A stretch of 64,000 bases of DNA, taken from assembly GCF_012927485.1 (NCBI RefSeq), contig NZ_JABBPC010000012.1, positions 1-64,000 of the forward strand. Direction: 5' to 3'. This document shows, piece by piece, positions 1 to 12,800 of the stretch. Positions within the stretch are counted from its first letter, which is position 1. Each line of letters begins with the position of its first letter. Origin of the DNA: Polaromonas sp. (GTDB taxonomy: Bacteria; Pseudomonadota; Gammaproteobacteria; Burkholderiales; Burkholderiaceae_C). The notes below the pieces were generated by a model. It ran no database searches. It was not told the DNA's origin and was given only the letters and a program-made list of their open reading frames with translations. The translations under genes and the position numbers were made by a program.

Positions 1-133
1 ACGCCCATACTTATCGGCTGTAAATTTTTAATGATCTCAACTACTTGACAGCTGCTATTTGCCGCTGCTTTTTCGTTCTTCGCTGTGATCAGCTGAGCCT
101 CGAATTATATACCGGCTTTTTCATCACCGGCAA
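1..133 (-). promoter_or_regulatory. probable rRNA operon promoter and leader (16S gene beyond left edge)
   Basis: On the minus strand a TTGCCG (-35, 128-133) and TATAAT (-10, 104-109) are separated by 18 bp. They are followed by a non-coding leader that contains a boxA-like GATCATTAAAA stretch (about 25-37) and then ACAGCCGATAAGTATGGGCG (2-21). From memory, the last string closely matches the conserved pre-16S leader of Burkholderiales rrn operons (ACAGCCGATAAGTGTGGGCG). No ORF of note runs through it. The inference is that a 16S gene starts a short distance outside the window, transcribed leftward and divergent from uup. The promoter elements are seen directly; the rrn assignment is recall and inference. 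Confidence 0.6.
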
Positions 134-434
134 ACTATTTTCAAGTTTCTTTGCTTTCCGGTTGGCTTCTTGCAGTGTTTGCGAGAAGCTTCGTCTTCAG
201 CAGAGCCGCAAATCATAGCACCGTTTTCGCGCCCCGGAAAAGAAATTTCAAATCGAAAACCCATCTGGATTCCGGTGCCTGGCTGCCTGCGATTCAAGCC
301 CTTTTCCAGACTGGGATGCCGCGTACTACCGCCTGTCCCCGCTTGCCTGCCTGCGCATCCAAAACGTTTTCGGAAAGTCCTAAAACCTGGCGGTCCGTCG
401 TCCAACTCCGACACCGGGATAATCTCTGCCCTAT
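134..434. other. non-coding gap between rrn promoter and uup
   Basis: About 300 bases, pyrimidine-rich on the plus strand, with only short overlapping ORFs on both strands that look spurious. It should contain the uup promoter, but I see no convincing -35/-10 pair. No clear Shine-Dalgarno precedes the uup ATG at 435. Confidence 0.5.
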
Positions 435-2363
<1,929 letters not shown>

Positions 2364-2478
2364 ACGGATCTCAAACCGCCCGCTTGCGTTGTTAGGCCGG
2401 ACGCCCATTTGATAGGAGGCAGATTTGCCTGGCTTTGACTCCTCAAAAACTTCTGTCTTAAGCTAAAGTCATCTCACC

Positions 2479-4170
2479 ATGATCTCTCCTGCCACCGGGC
2501 TTCGCCTCGCTTCTTTCGCTCCGTCGTCAGCGCCCCGCGGCGCGGCGCGCTTGACGTGGCTGAGCGCGCTCCTTTTGAGCTTCTGGGTCGCAGGATGTGC
2601 CTCCCTACCCAGCGAGGTCGATAGGCCGATTTCCACGGCGTTGGCGAATCCTTCTGACACACGGCTGGGTCAACTCGTGGCGGCACGGGCCGCCAGCGCG
2701 AGCACTCGCAACGATTCGGGCTTCGCCCTGGTAGGTAGTGCCGAGCTGGCCTTTACCAGCCGCATGGCGCTGATCAAGGCTGCGCAGAAAACACTGGATC
2801 TCCAGTATTACGCCATCCTTGCCGACGACACCACCGAGCGCATGCTTGACGCCTTGCGCGAGGCCGCCAGCCGGGGCGTGCGGATTCGCATCTTGCTGGA
2901 TGACTTCAACACTTCTGGCAAAAACGCCCAAGTGCTGAAGCTGGCTTTTGAGAAAAATATCGAGTTGCGCCTGTTTAACCCTCTTCCGGGCGGACGCAGC
3001 TCCCAGCTGGTTCGTATTTTGAGCAACCTCAAGGACGTTGCACGTATGCAGCGGCGCATGCACAACAAGATTTTTGTGGCCGACAACGCCGTGGCCATTA
3101 CCGGCGGTCGCAATTTGGGCCAAACCTATTTTGGCCAAAGCGAAGGCACCAACTTTGTCGATATCGATCTCCTGGCGTCGGGCCGAATCGTGCGCGACCT
3201 GTCGCGCAGCTTTGACCTCTACTGGAACAACCCGCTGGCCTACCCGGTGCAATCGCTGATGACGAAAAAGGAAATTGACGCCCTTAGACCGCAATCGCCT
3301 CAATCCAACACGATCGACCCCGCCCAGACGGCACCTGCGACGAGCACTTCAAGCACGTCGATGGATCGCATCACCCTTTCACCCGATGGTTTTGCCGCCG
3401 CGCTCCCTGTCTTACCTGACTCCACCGACCTGCGCTTGCTGACATGGACCTGGGCGCCCTCTGTCATGCTGGTGGATAAACCCTCCAAAATTGCCGCCGA
3501 TGCTGACGCTGTCGGTGAATCGCAGGACACCGCCGTTGATGGCTTGCTTCAGCTTATGTCGCAGGCCCAGACCGAATTGCTAATCGTCTCGCCTTATTTT
3601 GTGCCGGGCGAGCCGATGATGAAGCAGTTTGCCGACCTGAGGCAGCGCGGCGTGCGCGTTCGCGTCCTGACCAACTCGCTGGCGTCCAATGACGCACCGG
3701 CCGCACACGCGGGGTATGCGCGTTACCGCAACCCGCTGCTGGCGATGGGGGTTGAGATCTATGAGATGCGCGCCGAACAAAAGGGCACCATTGCCCACTT
3801 CGGCTCCGCAGCAGGATCTTTAGGCGGCTCAATTGGCGGCTCTCGCGCCAGCCTGCACGCCAAAGTGGTGGTGGTGGACGGACGACTGTTGGTGGTGGGC
3901 TCGATGAATCTGGATTTGCGCTCTCAACTGCAAAATAGCGAGGTCGGCATCGCCATTCGCAACCGTGCCTTGTCAGCTGAGGCGACGCGCATGATAGAGC
4001 CCGCACTGGCAGGCGGCTCCTACCAAGTGGAGTTGGTGAACGGTGACCTGCTCTGGCATGCGCCAAAAAGTTCTGCTCTAAAAGATTCCAGGGTCGAGCC
4101 AGACGCGAGCTTCGGACTGAGGCTTCTGCTCAAGCTGATAGGACCGTTTGCGCCCGATGAGATGCTGTGA
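2479..4170 (+). CDS. phospholipase D-family lipoprotein (ClsC-like)
   Basis: 563-aa protein with two HxK(x)4D motifs of the phospholipase D superfamily: H195-K197-D202 (HNKIFVAD) and H460-K462-D467 (HAKVVVVD), each followed by the usual GS/GG-N segment. The N-terminus has a basic and hydrophobic stretch ending in a lipobox-like VAGC with Cys40, suggesting a lipoprotein. The two-HKD layout and length match ClsC-like cardiolipin synthases that condense phosphatidyl donors at the membrane; a periplasmic phosphodiesterase is also possible. It converges on the minus-strand surface-protein operon with a 92-bp gap, in which I see no clear terminator. Confidence 0.85.
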   Translation: MISPATGLRLASFAPSSAPRGAARLTWLSALLLSFWVAGCASLPSEVDRPISTALANPSDTRLGQLVAARAASASTRNDSGFALVGSAELAFTSRMALIKAAQKTLDLQYYAILADDTTERMLDALREAASRGVRIRILLDDFNTSGKNAQVLKLAFEKNIELRLFNPLPGGRSSQLVRILSNLKDVARMQRRMHNKIFVADNAVAITGGRNLGQTYFGQSEGTNFVDIDLLASGRIVRDLSRSFDLYWNNPLAYPVQSLMTKKEIDALRPQSPQSNTIDPAQTAPATSTSSTSMDRITLSPDGFAAALPVLPDSTDLRLLTWTWAPSVMLVDKPSKIAADADAVGESQDTAVDGLLQLMSQAQTELLIVSPYFVPGEPMMKQFADLRQRGVRVRVLTNSLASNDAPAAHAGYARYRNPLLAMGVEIYEMRAEQKGTIAHFGSAAGSLGGSIGGSRASLHAKVVVVDGRLLVVGSMNLDLRSQLQNSEVGIAIRNRALSAEATRMIEPALAGGSYQVELVNGDLLWHAPKSSALKDSRVEPDASFGLRLLLKLIGPFAPDEML

Positions 4171-4262
4171 CGACCAAGCCAGTTCTTCACGTTTTCGGGT
4201 GAGTTTGCGGTCTCCCTCCGCGCTGAAATGGACGCCTTCAGCGACGGCATTGACATCAAGCC

Positions 4263-6875
4263 TTACTGATTGACCCTGACCTGGTAGGTCACCACTAGCT
4301 GCGTGGCCGAAGCCAGAGATCCGGTGAAAGTCCATTGCAAGCTGCCCTGCCCGCCTATCGCAGGCTGCGTGCTTGTGCTGCAACTTGTGATCCCCGCTGG
4401 CAATGCACCGGGGCACGCCGCCGATACATAGGTAGTGAACGCCGGGGTGGTGTCGTTGATAACCAGCGCGGACAAAGGCTGGGCGCCGTTGTTGACCGCC
4501 GTGAGGGTGTACTGGAGGGCGTCGCCCGGAGTGGCATTGACCGCAGTAGCTGGTCCCAGGCTTTGCGTCTGATTGCTGACCAGCTTGCTCAAAGCCAACG
4601 CACCCGCCTGGCCGACGGTCGTGATGTCACTGGCGCTGACAGTACTTGAAAGGGCCGGGGTGGCGTTGGTATAACTAAAACTTGCGTTAAGGGTTACGAT
4701 ATTTTGCGCGCCTAAAGCAGCGCCTGCCGGCACGAACTGTTTGACGGACAAGCACAGCGTCTGTCCAACAGACACATTGACGGCGGCAACGATCTGCGGC
4801 TCGTTGGCATCCAGGACGCCATTGCAGTTGCTGTCTTGGTAAAGCACTTGGTTCCAGCCCGGGCTAGCCGGAGTGGCCGCATTGACAAGCGAGAAGGTAA
4901 CCTGCCCCGAACTGCCGGCCTGGAAGGTGTGCGCGTAGAACACCACAGTGCCTGGTTGCGCCGTCTGTGCGCCGTTGGGGGCCAGGGTATTGGACGGCAC
5001 CAGGCCAAAGTTCACGCCACTGTAGATCTGCCCTGCGGCGGGCAGATAACTCACGCCAGGTCGACTGTAAATACCACTTGAAGCACTCGTATTACCCGCC
5101 GAACCGCCGGTGGCCAAATACCCGCTTGGCGCTGCAGGCGTGATGGTGACCGCACCGCTGACGCTTGCGGGTAGCCACAGCGCATAGCTGCCGTCGCCAG
5201 CGGTGTTGACGCTGGCGACGGTGGTCGCGCCGGCGCTGACGTTCACCGTGACACCGGCGATACCCAATTCACCACCGTCTTTTACCCCGTTGTTGGCCAC
5301 CCCTGCATTCGCGCCGGTATCGGCGAAAACAGTGCCGCTGAGCTTCGATCCGTTGTACAAACCGACGTTTTGCGGTGAGGGAGGCGCGCCGATGACGCTG
5401 AGCTGGACTACGCCGCTCGGATTTTGCGTTCCGATCCAGCCCGAAGGAAGGGTCGCGGAAATGTCCGCCAGGGTGTTGTTGGTACTAAGAATCAAGCAAT
5501 AGCTGCCTTGGGCAACATTGGGCAGGCTGTAGACGCCGTTGGAAGTATTGACGGCTGCTGATGCGGTGGCAGGTCCGGAGCACACACCGCCCGAAGACGG
5601 CGCAAGCTTGATGTACAGACCCGACACACCCGTACCCGTTTCGCCCACGTCCTGGCTCGCATTGTGATTGGCGTCGTTGTAGACCGCGCCCGCCACGGTT
5701 TGCGTCTTGAGTGTCAGCGTGAGGGTGCAGGCAATCGCATCCCCGATTTGCGGGGTCAGGGTGAAACTGGTGCCTGCACCCGATGGGAGCGCGGTGTTCA
5801 CGCCGCCATAGCCCGTGGCACCCGGCCCGCTGTTGGCACAAGAGATGTTGCCGTTGTAGCTGGACAGCGCCGAGACACTGGCACTCGCCATGCTTGCGCC
5901 CAGGGTGATGTTATTGGTACCAATGACGGCGTTCGCTCCGGTTGTCGCCGTAGTGCCCGTGCCACTGGTCGTGGCGCTATTTACATTGGTATAAGGCGCG
6001 GAATAGCCCACACTGGCGGTCATCTGATCAGCGGCATTAAGCCGCCCCGAGATCACCAGATTCAGCGTGATCTTGGGCAGTGAAACTGCAAACACCGCCG
6101 CCTCGTTGCCGGTAAATGCGGTGGACACCTGAGTCGGGTTCAGCGTCGCCAAAATCACGGAACCGTTGAAATTGTTATCCCCCGTAGGGGGGCCGGTTTC
6201 GGTCACTGATCCCGAACCGATCCCAGTGACCACCACCGGCCCGCCGTTATAGGCAGGGTAGCCAATCACGTTTTCAATCTGATTCCACGCGGCGGTGCTG
6301 CTGTAAACAATTTGTTCAACCGACCCATTGCCATCGGTTTTTTCGCCGTCAGCGGCGGCCAGAGACAGATTTCGTACGTTGCCCGCGGCATCCTTCATGA
6401 CCAATGAAGTCAGACTCGCCGTGACCGTCCCACCAGAACTCAATCCCGTCGACCAATAGAGACTTGGACTCCCGGTAATACCGTTGTATGCGCCATTGCC
6501 AAAGGCGCCGCCTCCCGTCCATGAGGGCAGAGTAGAGGCGGTCAGCACACCCGGACCTGTTTTTTTAACCGTCATGGTGAGCGTCCCCGCCCCGTTGGGC
6601 AAGGTGAAACTGTAGGGCTGGCCCGCCGCGCCGGCGGCTGTGGCGTCGTTATAACCGGCAAAGTCCAGCCACCAGAGACTCTGGGCGTAGGTACTATTTG
6701 TGGCGTAAGACCCCCCCGCGGCCAGCGCCGTACTGCTTCCAAATCCCAATAAACCGGCGAGCAGCAAGCCGCCCCCCCGCCGACAGAACCATAAAACAGC
6801 GGAAAGGCACAGGTGGCGGTACGAAACCTGACGCCCTGTTTGACGGATTTTCAGAAAATTTGAGTGGGAGCTCAT
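4263..6875 (-). CDS. secreted CshA/SdrD-like DUF11 adhesin-type protein
   Basis: 870-aa exported protein with a signal peptide ending near residue 53 (hydrophobic LLLAGLLGFG then ALA). Residues about 55-265, beginning SLWWLDFAGYNDATAAG, resemble the non-repetitive domain 2 of CshA-type adhesins. Two SdrD-B or prealbumin-like modules follow (GAVYNDANHNASQDVGETG near 395 and GTVFADTGANAGVANNG near 510), then a calcium-loop-like DSNCNGVLDANE and a C-terminal DUF11 module (about 760-870). There is no barrel and no LPXTG signal. Its ATG overlaps the stop of the upstream giant gene by 4 bp (ATGA), so the two are translationally coupled. It is the last gene of the operon. The role is inferred: a surface or extracellular fibrous protein probably displayed with its operon partners. 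Confidence 0.8.
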   Translation of the reverse strand: MSSHSNFLKIRQTGRQVSYRHLCLSAVLWFCRRGGGLLLAGLLGFGSSTALAAGGSYATNSTYAQSLWWLDFAGYNDATAAGAAGQPYSFTLPNGAGTLTMTVKKTGPGVLTASTLPSWTGGGAFGNGAYNGITGSPSLYWSTGLSSGGTVTASLTSLVMKDAAGNVRNLSLAAADGEKTDGNGSVEQIVYSSTAAWNQIENVIGYPAYNGGPVVVTGIGSGSVTETGPPTGDNNFNGSVILATLNPTQVSTAFTGNEAAVFAVSLPKITLNLVISGRLNAADQMTASVGYSAPYTNVNSATTSGTGTTATTGANAVIGTNNITLGASMASASVSALSSYNGNISCANSGPGATGYGGVNTALPSGAGTSFTLTPQIGDAIACTLTLTLKTQTVAGAVYNDANHNASQDVGETGTGVSGLYIKLAPSSGGVCSGPATASAAVNTSNGVYSLPNVAQGSYCLILSTNNTLADISATLPSGWIGTQNPSGVVQLSVIGAPPSPQNVGLYNGSKLSGTVFADTGANAGVANNGVKDGGELGIAGVTVNVSAGATTVASVNTAGDGSYALWLPASVSGAVTITPAAPSGYLATGGSAGNTSASSGIYSRPGVSYLPAAGQIYSGVNFGLVPSNTLAPNGAQTAQPGTVVFYAHTFQAGSSGQVTFSLVNAATPASPGWNQVLYQDSNCNGVLDANEPQIVAAVNVSVGQTLCLSVKQFVPAGAALGAQNIVTLNASFSYTNATPALSSTVSASDITTVGQAGALALSKLVSNQTQSLGPATAVNATPGDALQYTLTAVNNGAQPLSALVINDTTPAFTTYVSAACPGALPAGITSCSTSTQPAIGGQGSLQWTFTGSLASATQLVVTYQVRVNQ

Positions 6876-9800
6876 TTTGCTTTGTTCGGGGTCGCAGCTG
6901 TGTTGCCAGACACTGGCCCAGCATTGTCGCCATTGCTATTCGACGCGAAGAGGTTTTCATCAAACTTGAAGCGCAGACGCAAGTAGACCCCGCGTTGGGT
7001 ATAGGCCTCTCCCGCGAGGTCAGCAGCACCGAAGCCTTTGAAGTTGTAGCCCAGTGAAAGCCACAAATTTTTCCACGCCAGGTAGCCCACTTCCAGGCCC
7101 ACGGCGTTTTCGGCAGCGCCGTCACCCCACATTCGGTAGCCTTGCAACCCGACATCCCATCGATCCGTCAGATCCCAGGTAGAGCGACCCCCCATCAGCT
7201 GGGTGAACGAATGACTTTCGATACCGCTGGAGCGGTCGGTGGCCCACTTCGCCGCATAACGCGCGTTCATAAGCCAGCGGCGGTTGGGCTGAACGTTGAG
7301 GTGCGTGGAAACTATCCAGTCGGATTCATCGCGGTTCAGGCCGACGCCCAGCGTGCTGTCGGCATCGTGCTTGTATTCGACGCGGCCGAGCGCATTCCAT
7401 ACATCGGTCTGCACCGGGCGATAGGCCAGGCCAGACTGTGCAGTGACGAGTCTGTGCTCGCCACCACCTTCTGCCAGGTTGCTTTGCACACTATAGAGGG
7501 CGCGATTGAGCGACGTCCAGTCTGCATCGAGCTTGTTGGCCAGCGCGGCGGTCACCAGCCAGCTGCGCGACGAGGTGGAGGTTTGCCATTGCATCTGCCC
7601 GGAGCCCTTCCAATCGGCAGCGGCGGTGTAATCGACCCCTAAAGTTACGGCACTGGAATCGTCGCTAACCGCGCCAGACAGGGGTTTGATGCGCTGCAAG
7701 CTGCCCGTGACCCCGAGCCCGTTATCCAGTCGCCAAAGCCTGCGCAAACCCACTGCGGCTTCACTGCTGCGCCCATTGATGCTGTCGCCCATCCGGTATT
7801 CGTTGAACAACTGCGTGCTATCCGACAACTCGGTGTTGAGGCCCGCCACGGTGGTGTACTGCGATACCGCCGGATTGAGGGTGTAGGGACCGTTCAGGCT
7901 GTTGATGAAGTCGTGGCGAACGTACAGTCGCGTCGCAGGATTGATCGCATAGTTACCACCGACGCCGATTTCGCGCCCACCGCTCCCATCGACAGCGTAT
8001 TCAGCTAAACCGTAGACATCGGCTTGTGGCAGGTTGGGCACTGGCACGGTCAGTTTGACGCGCGCGCTGGTGGTGCCGAGCGAAGGTGAGGACGTTGCGA
8101 GCGCCGCTGCTGAGGGAGCCAGCGGGACCAACGCACCCGGCAAAGGCAAGGCCGACAGCACCGAATAGGCGTTCGCGCGGCTGTAGCGCACGCCCACTTC
8201 AAGTTTTGAATTACCCAGAAAGCTGTGCTCCAGCTTGAGCTCCAAGCCGCTCTGATCGGCTCCGGTGACGCTGTTGGTAGTTTTCAGGGCTTCCGCCACC
8301 AGCCGATTTTTTTCGTCGAGGGTGTAGCCCGCCTTGATCCCATATTCCGATTGCCCAGCCGACTGCAAGCTGTTCGGGTTGTAAAAACCCGCGTCGGTTC
8401 GGGTACCCCAGACCCGCGCCTGCAGCGTTGGGCCTTCGTGGCGCAGCTCCACTCGCTGGCCCGCACCGCTGCCTTGCAGGTCGGTGCTGCTTCGCGCGAC
8501 TTCGGCAACAGCTACCGTTTTGTCGCCCAGCTTGAGCGTCATATTGAGTCCGGTCAGGTTTTGATTATTGGTCGGGTCGGCATCGCGGATGGCGGTAGCA
8601 CCCAGGACCATGCTCGGATTGACCTGAAGCGTGATGTCGGCGCCTGCGACCGAATGTTTCGGGCCGCCGGAATCAACGGAGTATCCCACCCGGATGAAGA
8701 CCGGATTGAGGTCGGCGTCAACGCTGGGAACGGGACTCTTGAGCAGCAACTGGCCGGAGAAAGGCTCGAGTTCGTAGTCGGTGAATGCCGCTAGCGGTGT
8801 ATCTTTGACAATGACGGAGGGCTGGTTGCGATCGCGCGTAATGACCTCTACCTGTTGGCTATTGACGACGCCGTTGATATTCAGCCGGAACGGTCCAGAG
8901 GTGCCGTTGGCCCGGAATTCCTGAACCACCTGCGTGCTGGAGGTACGGCTTGCAAAGCCCTCAACCGTGATGGCGCCTTCCTGTAAACGACCCTTGACCC
9001 CGTTGAGTGCGCGTGAATATTGCGTCAGCTGGCGCGCCTGATTTTCGCTCTGGGTGGAATAGTCGCCGAGCAGCGCGTAGTTACTGCCGTTTTGCAGCAT
9101 CACATACAGTTTTCCGGTGGACTGGGCCTCAAAGCCGCGCGCCGACGAATCGCCATACACCGGGTAAAACTGATTCGGCTGAATGTCCCGGAACAAGGTG
9201 GTGTCCGAGGGCTTGTCCGAGTCATAGGACAGCGTCAGTAGAGAGGAGCCGAGCACCTTGCCTCTAAGGAACAGCGCCGTACGCGCAGCCACATCCCCTT
9301 TGCCGCCCGCGAAGCTGCGTGAGGTGCTCTGAATCTGGCGCTCGAACACATCGCCACTTTGCGCGGGCTGCAAGGCGGATGGATTAAGGTTGCGCAGATT
9401 GAGGGTCCCTTCCATCAAACCGGCGGCAATCATGGGCCGTAAATTGGGCACGAACTCCACCAGGGCGTTGGACTTGACGGTGCCGCTGGTGGCGCTCAGC
9501 TCCGCTTTGCCGGGCTGGGCAGGAGGCAGCAGCAAAAAGCGCCCTTCCCCGCCTTCCACAAACACTTGGGTACCAGGTTGCTGCGGATCGAGATCAGGCG
9601 TTAACCACTGGCCGAGGCTGGCGCGCAAGGTGACCTGGGTACGGTCCGCTACCGGCAAACCCAGCGCATCGCGCAGGAGGATCGCCACCGGTATTGCAGT
9701 GGCCCCGTCCGCCACGGGCTGTGGCGGAGACTCAATCTGAATGGTTGCGAGCGGACCGGGTGCCAACACCGTGATCTGCATTTTGCCGCGCGCGTTCCCA

Positions 9801-12800
9801 AAGGTATCCACCGCGCGCACGCTGAGCGTATTGCGGCCGGGCTTCAGGTTGATTCCGATATATTCCCAGGCGACTGTGGCCGTCTTTTCCAGGCTGCTCT
9901 TTTTGCCGACCTGGCTGACGGGTATTGATTGGTCGTTGACAAAAAGTTCGAAGCTGGCACCCAGCGGCCCTTTGACCCGCACGCGCGTCTGATCGCTGGT
10001 CAACACCTGGTCGCCGTGCAAGCCGATAAATCCGACATCCGGTCCGAGCCCTTGCAACAAGTCTTCCAGCGGCTCAAGCGCTGGCACCAATTTAGCGCTG
10101 GCTAGCGGCGATGCCACAGCGGAGGCACCCTGCAGCAGCGCGCTGCTCGGGGTGAAGATCGGCTTCGGCAGGCCTTGGGCATTGGGCGCGTAAGGACCGC
10201 CGATGTCGCCCACTGCGCCCAACTTACCCAGCGATGCGGCCGAACTCGGGAGTGGCGCTGAAGCGCCGGCCAGCGGCACGAAGCCGTCACTGCTGGTTTT
10301 TCCCCGCAGCGCTCCCGGCAGACCGATCGTGCCACTGGCTGGCAAAGTACGCGCATCCACGGTTGCAACGCTGTTGCCGGACGACAGCAGCGTGCCCGCT
10401 GCGCGCAGTATTTCCGAGGGCTTGCTCAGTCCGCTGCGACGCCCGGCAATCTGGTCACGAATGCCGGGACTGCACTCGGCAATGGCGAAGTCGGCCTTGT
10501 GCAGTTCACCGTTGGTAAGGTCGACAAACTGACTGCCAGGGTCAAGCGCATTTCGGTTGCTCAGCAGCTCAAGCGTGGCGCCTGCGGGTAACGTGGTGCT
10601 GTCGATTTTGACCACATGGCTACGCGGGCTCAAGCCGTAGAAGCTGTATTTACCTACTTCATCAGTGACAGCATAGGTGCCATCCTCCAGGTAAATTCTT
10701 ACGCCGGGAATGCCCAGGTAGCCTGCTTCCTGAACACTGTCTGCTGGGTCGGCCTTGCGACAGTCGGCGAATACCTTGCCGATCACATAGCCCTTGGTGG
10801 AGAACACGCCGCCCACCACCTGCACTCGCGCGCTGGAAGTGTTGGACTGTATGCTGCCGCTGGCGGCCTGCGCGGTGTTGATGCCATTGCCGCCCTGGCT
10901 GCCCACGCCAACGCGAAGGCGGTAGCTTAGCGTGGGCTGATCGGCCGGTGCGACGAGCCCGAGCCCAAAGTTAATACTTGCGCCCGTACCGCCAGATGGA
11001 TCGGAGAGTGGTGCGCCGTTGAGGCGCGCTGAGCCTTTTACAAAGGCAAAACCTGCAGGTAAAAGATCGTGGATCACGACACTCGGCAAGGGCGCCCCCG
11101 TGACATTGTTGACCTTGACGGTGTAGTCCACAAAGTCCCCCACCTCGGCCGTGGTTTTGTTCGCCGTTTTGTTAATGAAAAATCCACCCGTCGCACCCGG
11201 GTCTAGCGGCACATCGAACTTCACCGGTGCCCTGTCAACAATGAAATTACGGCCGTAGGAGCCTTGCGCATCAATCAGCCGCCCGGCTGGTTGCGCATTG
11301 GGAAGCAACTTCGATGGAAACGTCAGAATGGTCGGGGGAATAACCAGTAACTTGTAGGTACTGGACAAGACCAGCGGAAAGGCATAAACGCCGTCGGCCC
11401 CTGTCACCAATTCAGCGGGCGCAGGCGTCACCCCGTCTTCTTTGAAAACAAATGCCGCCCCGCCCGCGTTGCCTCCATTGCCAACGCCGGTGACATCAAT
11501 CAGCCGCACCGTCACGCCCGGTAGCGGCTGATTGGTGGTGCTGTTGTAGACAATCCCGGAAGGATCAATGAGTACCGAGGTGGTGGCAGACACCGGCGTG
11601 GAACCGCACCCTCGCGTGGTTGCCGTGACCTGATCGTTGCGCAATACCTCAAGGATGCCGTTGCCCGAAGTCACAACGCTCCCCGTGGCATCTGCGGTTT
11701 TTACATTCGGCAAAACGCGGTACAGCCCGGTATTGGCGGCAGTTTCCACGGCCAAATAGGCTTCGGTATCGCCGGTGAGTTGGCTCGTCAGGGAAATTTC
11801 GACCGTATTGACCCGAATGGGATCTACGTTGCAAGCACCGACGTCCACTTGCAAAAACAAGGGGGCGCCTGCTGTGGTGTCGGCCTGAGGTCGGGTATAG
11901 GTGTTATCGGTGTAGAACACTATGCGGGGCGCACGTTCTGGCAACGAGAGCCGCACCGTGTTGCTCACCGTCGTTAACGGCGTGACGAGCTGACTCCAGT
12001 CGATAAACGCGGTGCCGGAAAGACTACCCGCCGCGTTGACGTTGACCGTGATGCTGAACTGGCCTTGCAAACTAGCGCCCTGAGGCAAACTGGCGATACC
12101 CCAGCCAATTACATCAGCGACCGCACCCGCCGGCAAGGTTTTGACATAGCTATCGGCTACCGAGCCCTGCACGTGGTAAAGCGTTTGGGCGCCTGCGCTG
12201 GTTGAGGTCTGCACGGCGGTAAACCTGGCATTGGCCAGCGCGGGAATACGCAACACGATCAGGTTGGCAGGCGCGCCGTCCACGGTGACCGCCCTGGGAT
12301 TGGCCGCTGCATTGCCGTTATTCAGGGCAGTCGCTGTGAAAGTCACCCCCGCACCTGGCGCGGTGATGGCGGTTGACGCCGCCAGCGTTACCTGCACTGC
12401 AGCGTCGTTCGTCAGGCTGATGTTGTCGGTGTTGCTTGCGCTGACGGTCTGCAATTGGCTAACCACCGTGAGCACGACTTGCGCAGCCTGCCCGGGTAGC
12501 GCCCCGGCTGGCGCCAGACCCGTTAGCAAGAGGTTGGCGCTGGCGCCTGGTGCCAGGGTGAGGGTGCCCCCGTTGGGGATGATGGGCTCGCCCGGGTCAA
12601 CCCGGCCATTGGCATTGGTGTCGCGCACCAGTTGCAGGTTGACGGGCGTAAAGCCAACACCCGACACCGCACTGGCAGTGACCCCGTAGGTGCTTGTGCT
12701 GTTACCTGTGTTGCTCAGCGTGTGGCTGATGGTGAACGCCGCCCCCGAAGAAATCAACACATTTTGGCTGGCTGTAAGGGTGAGCGCTTCCCGCGGCGTG

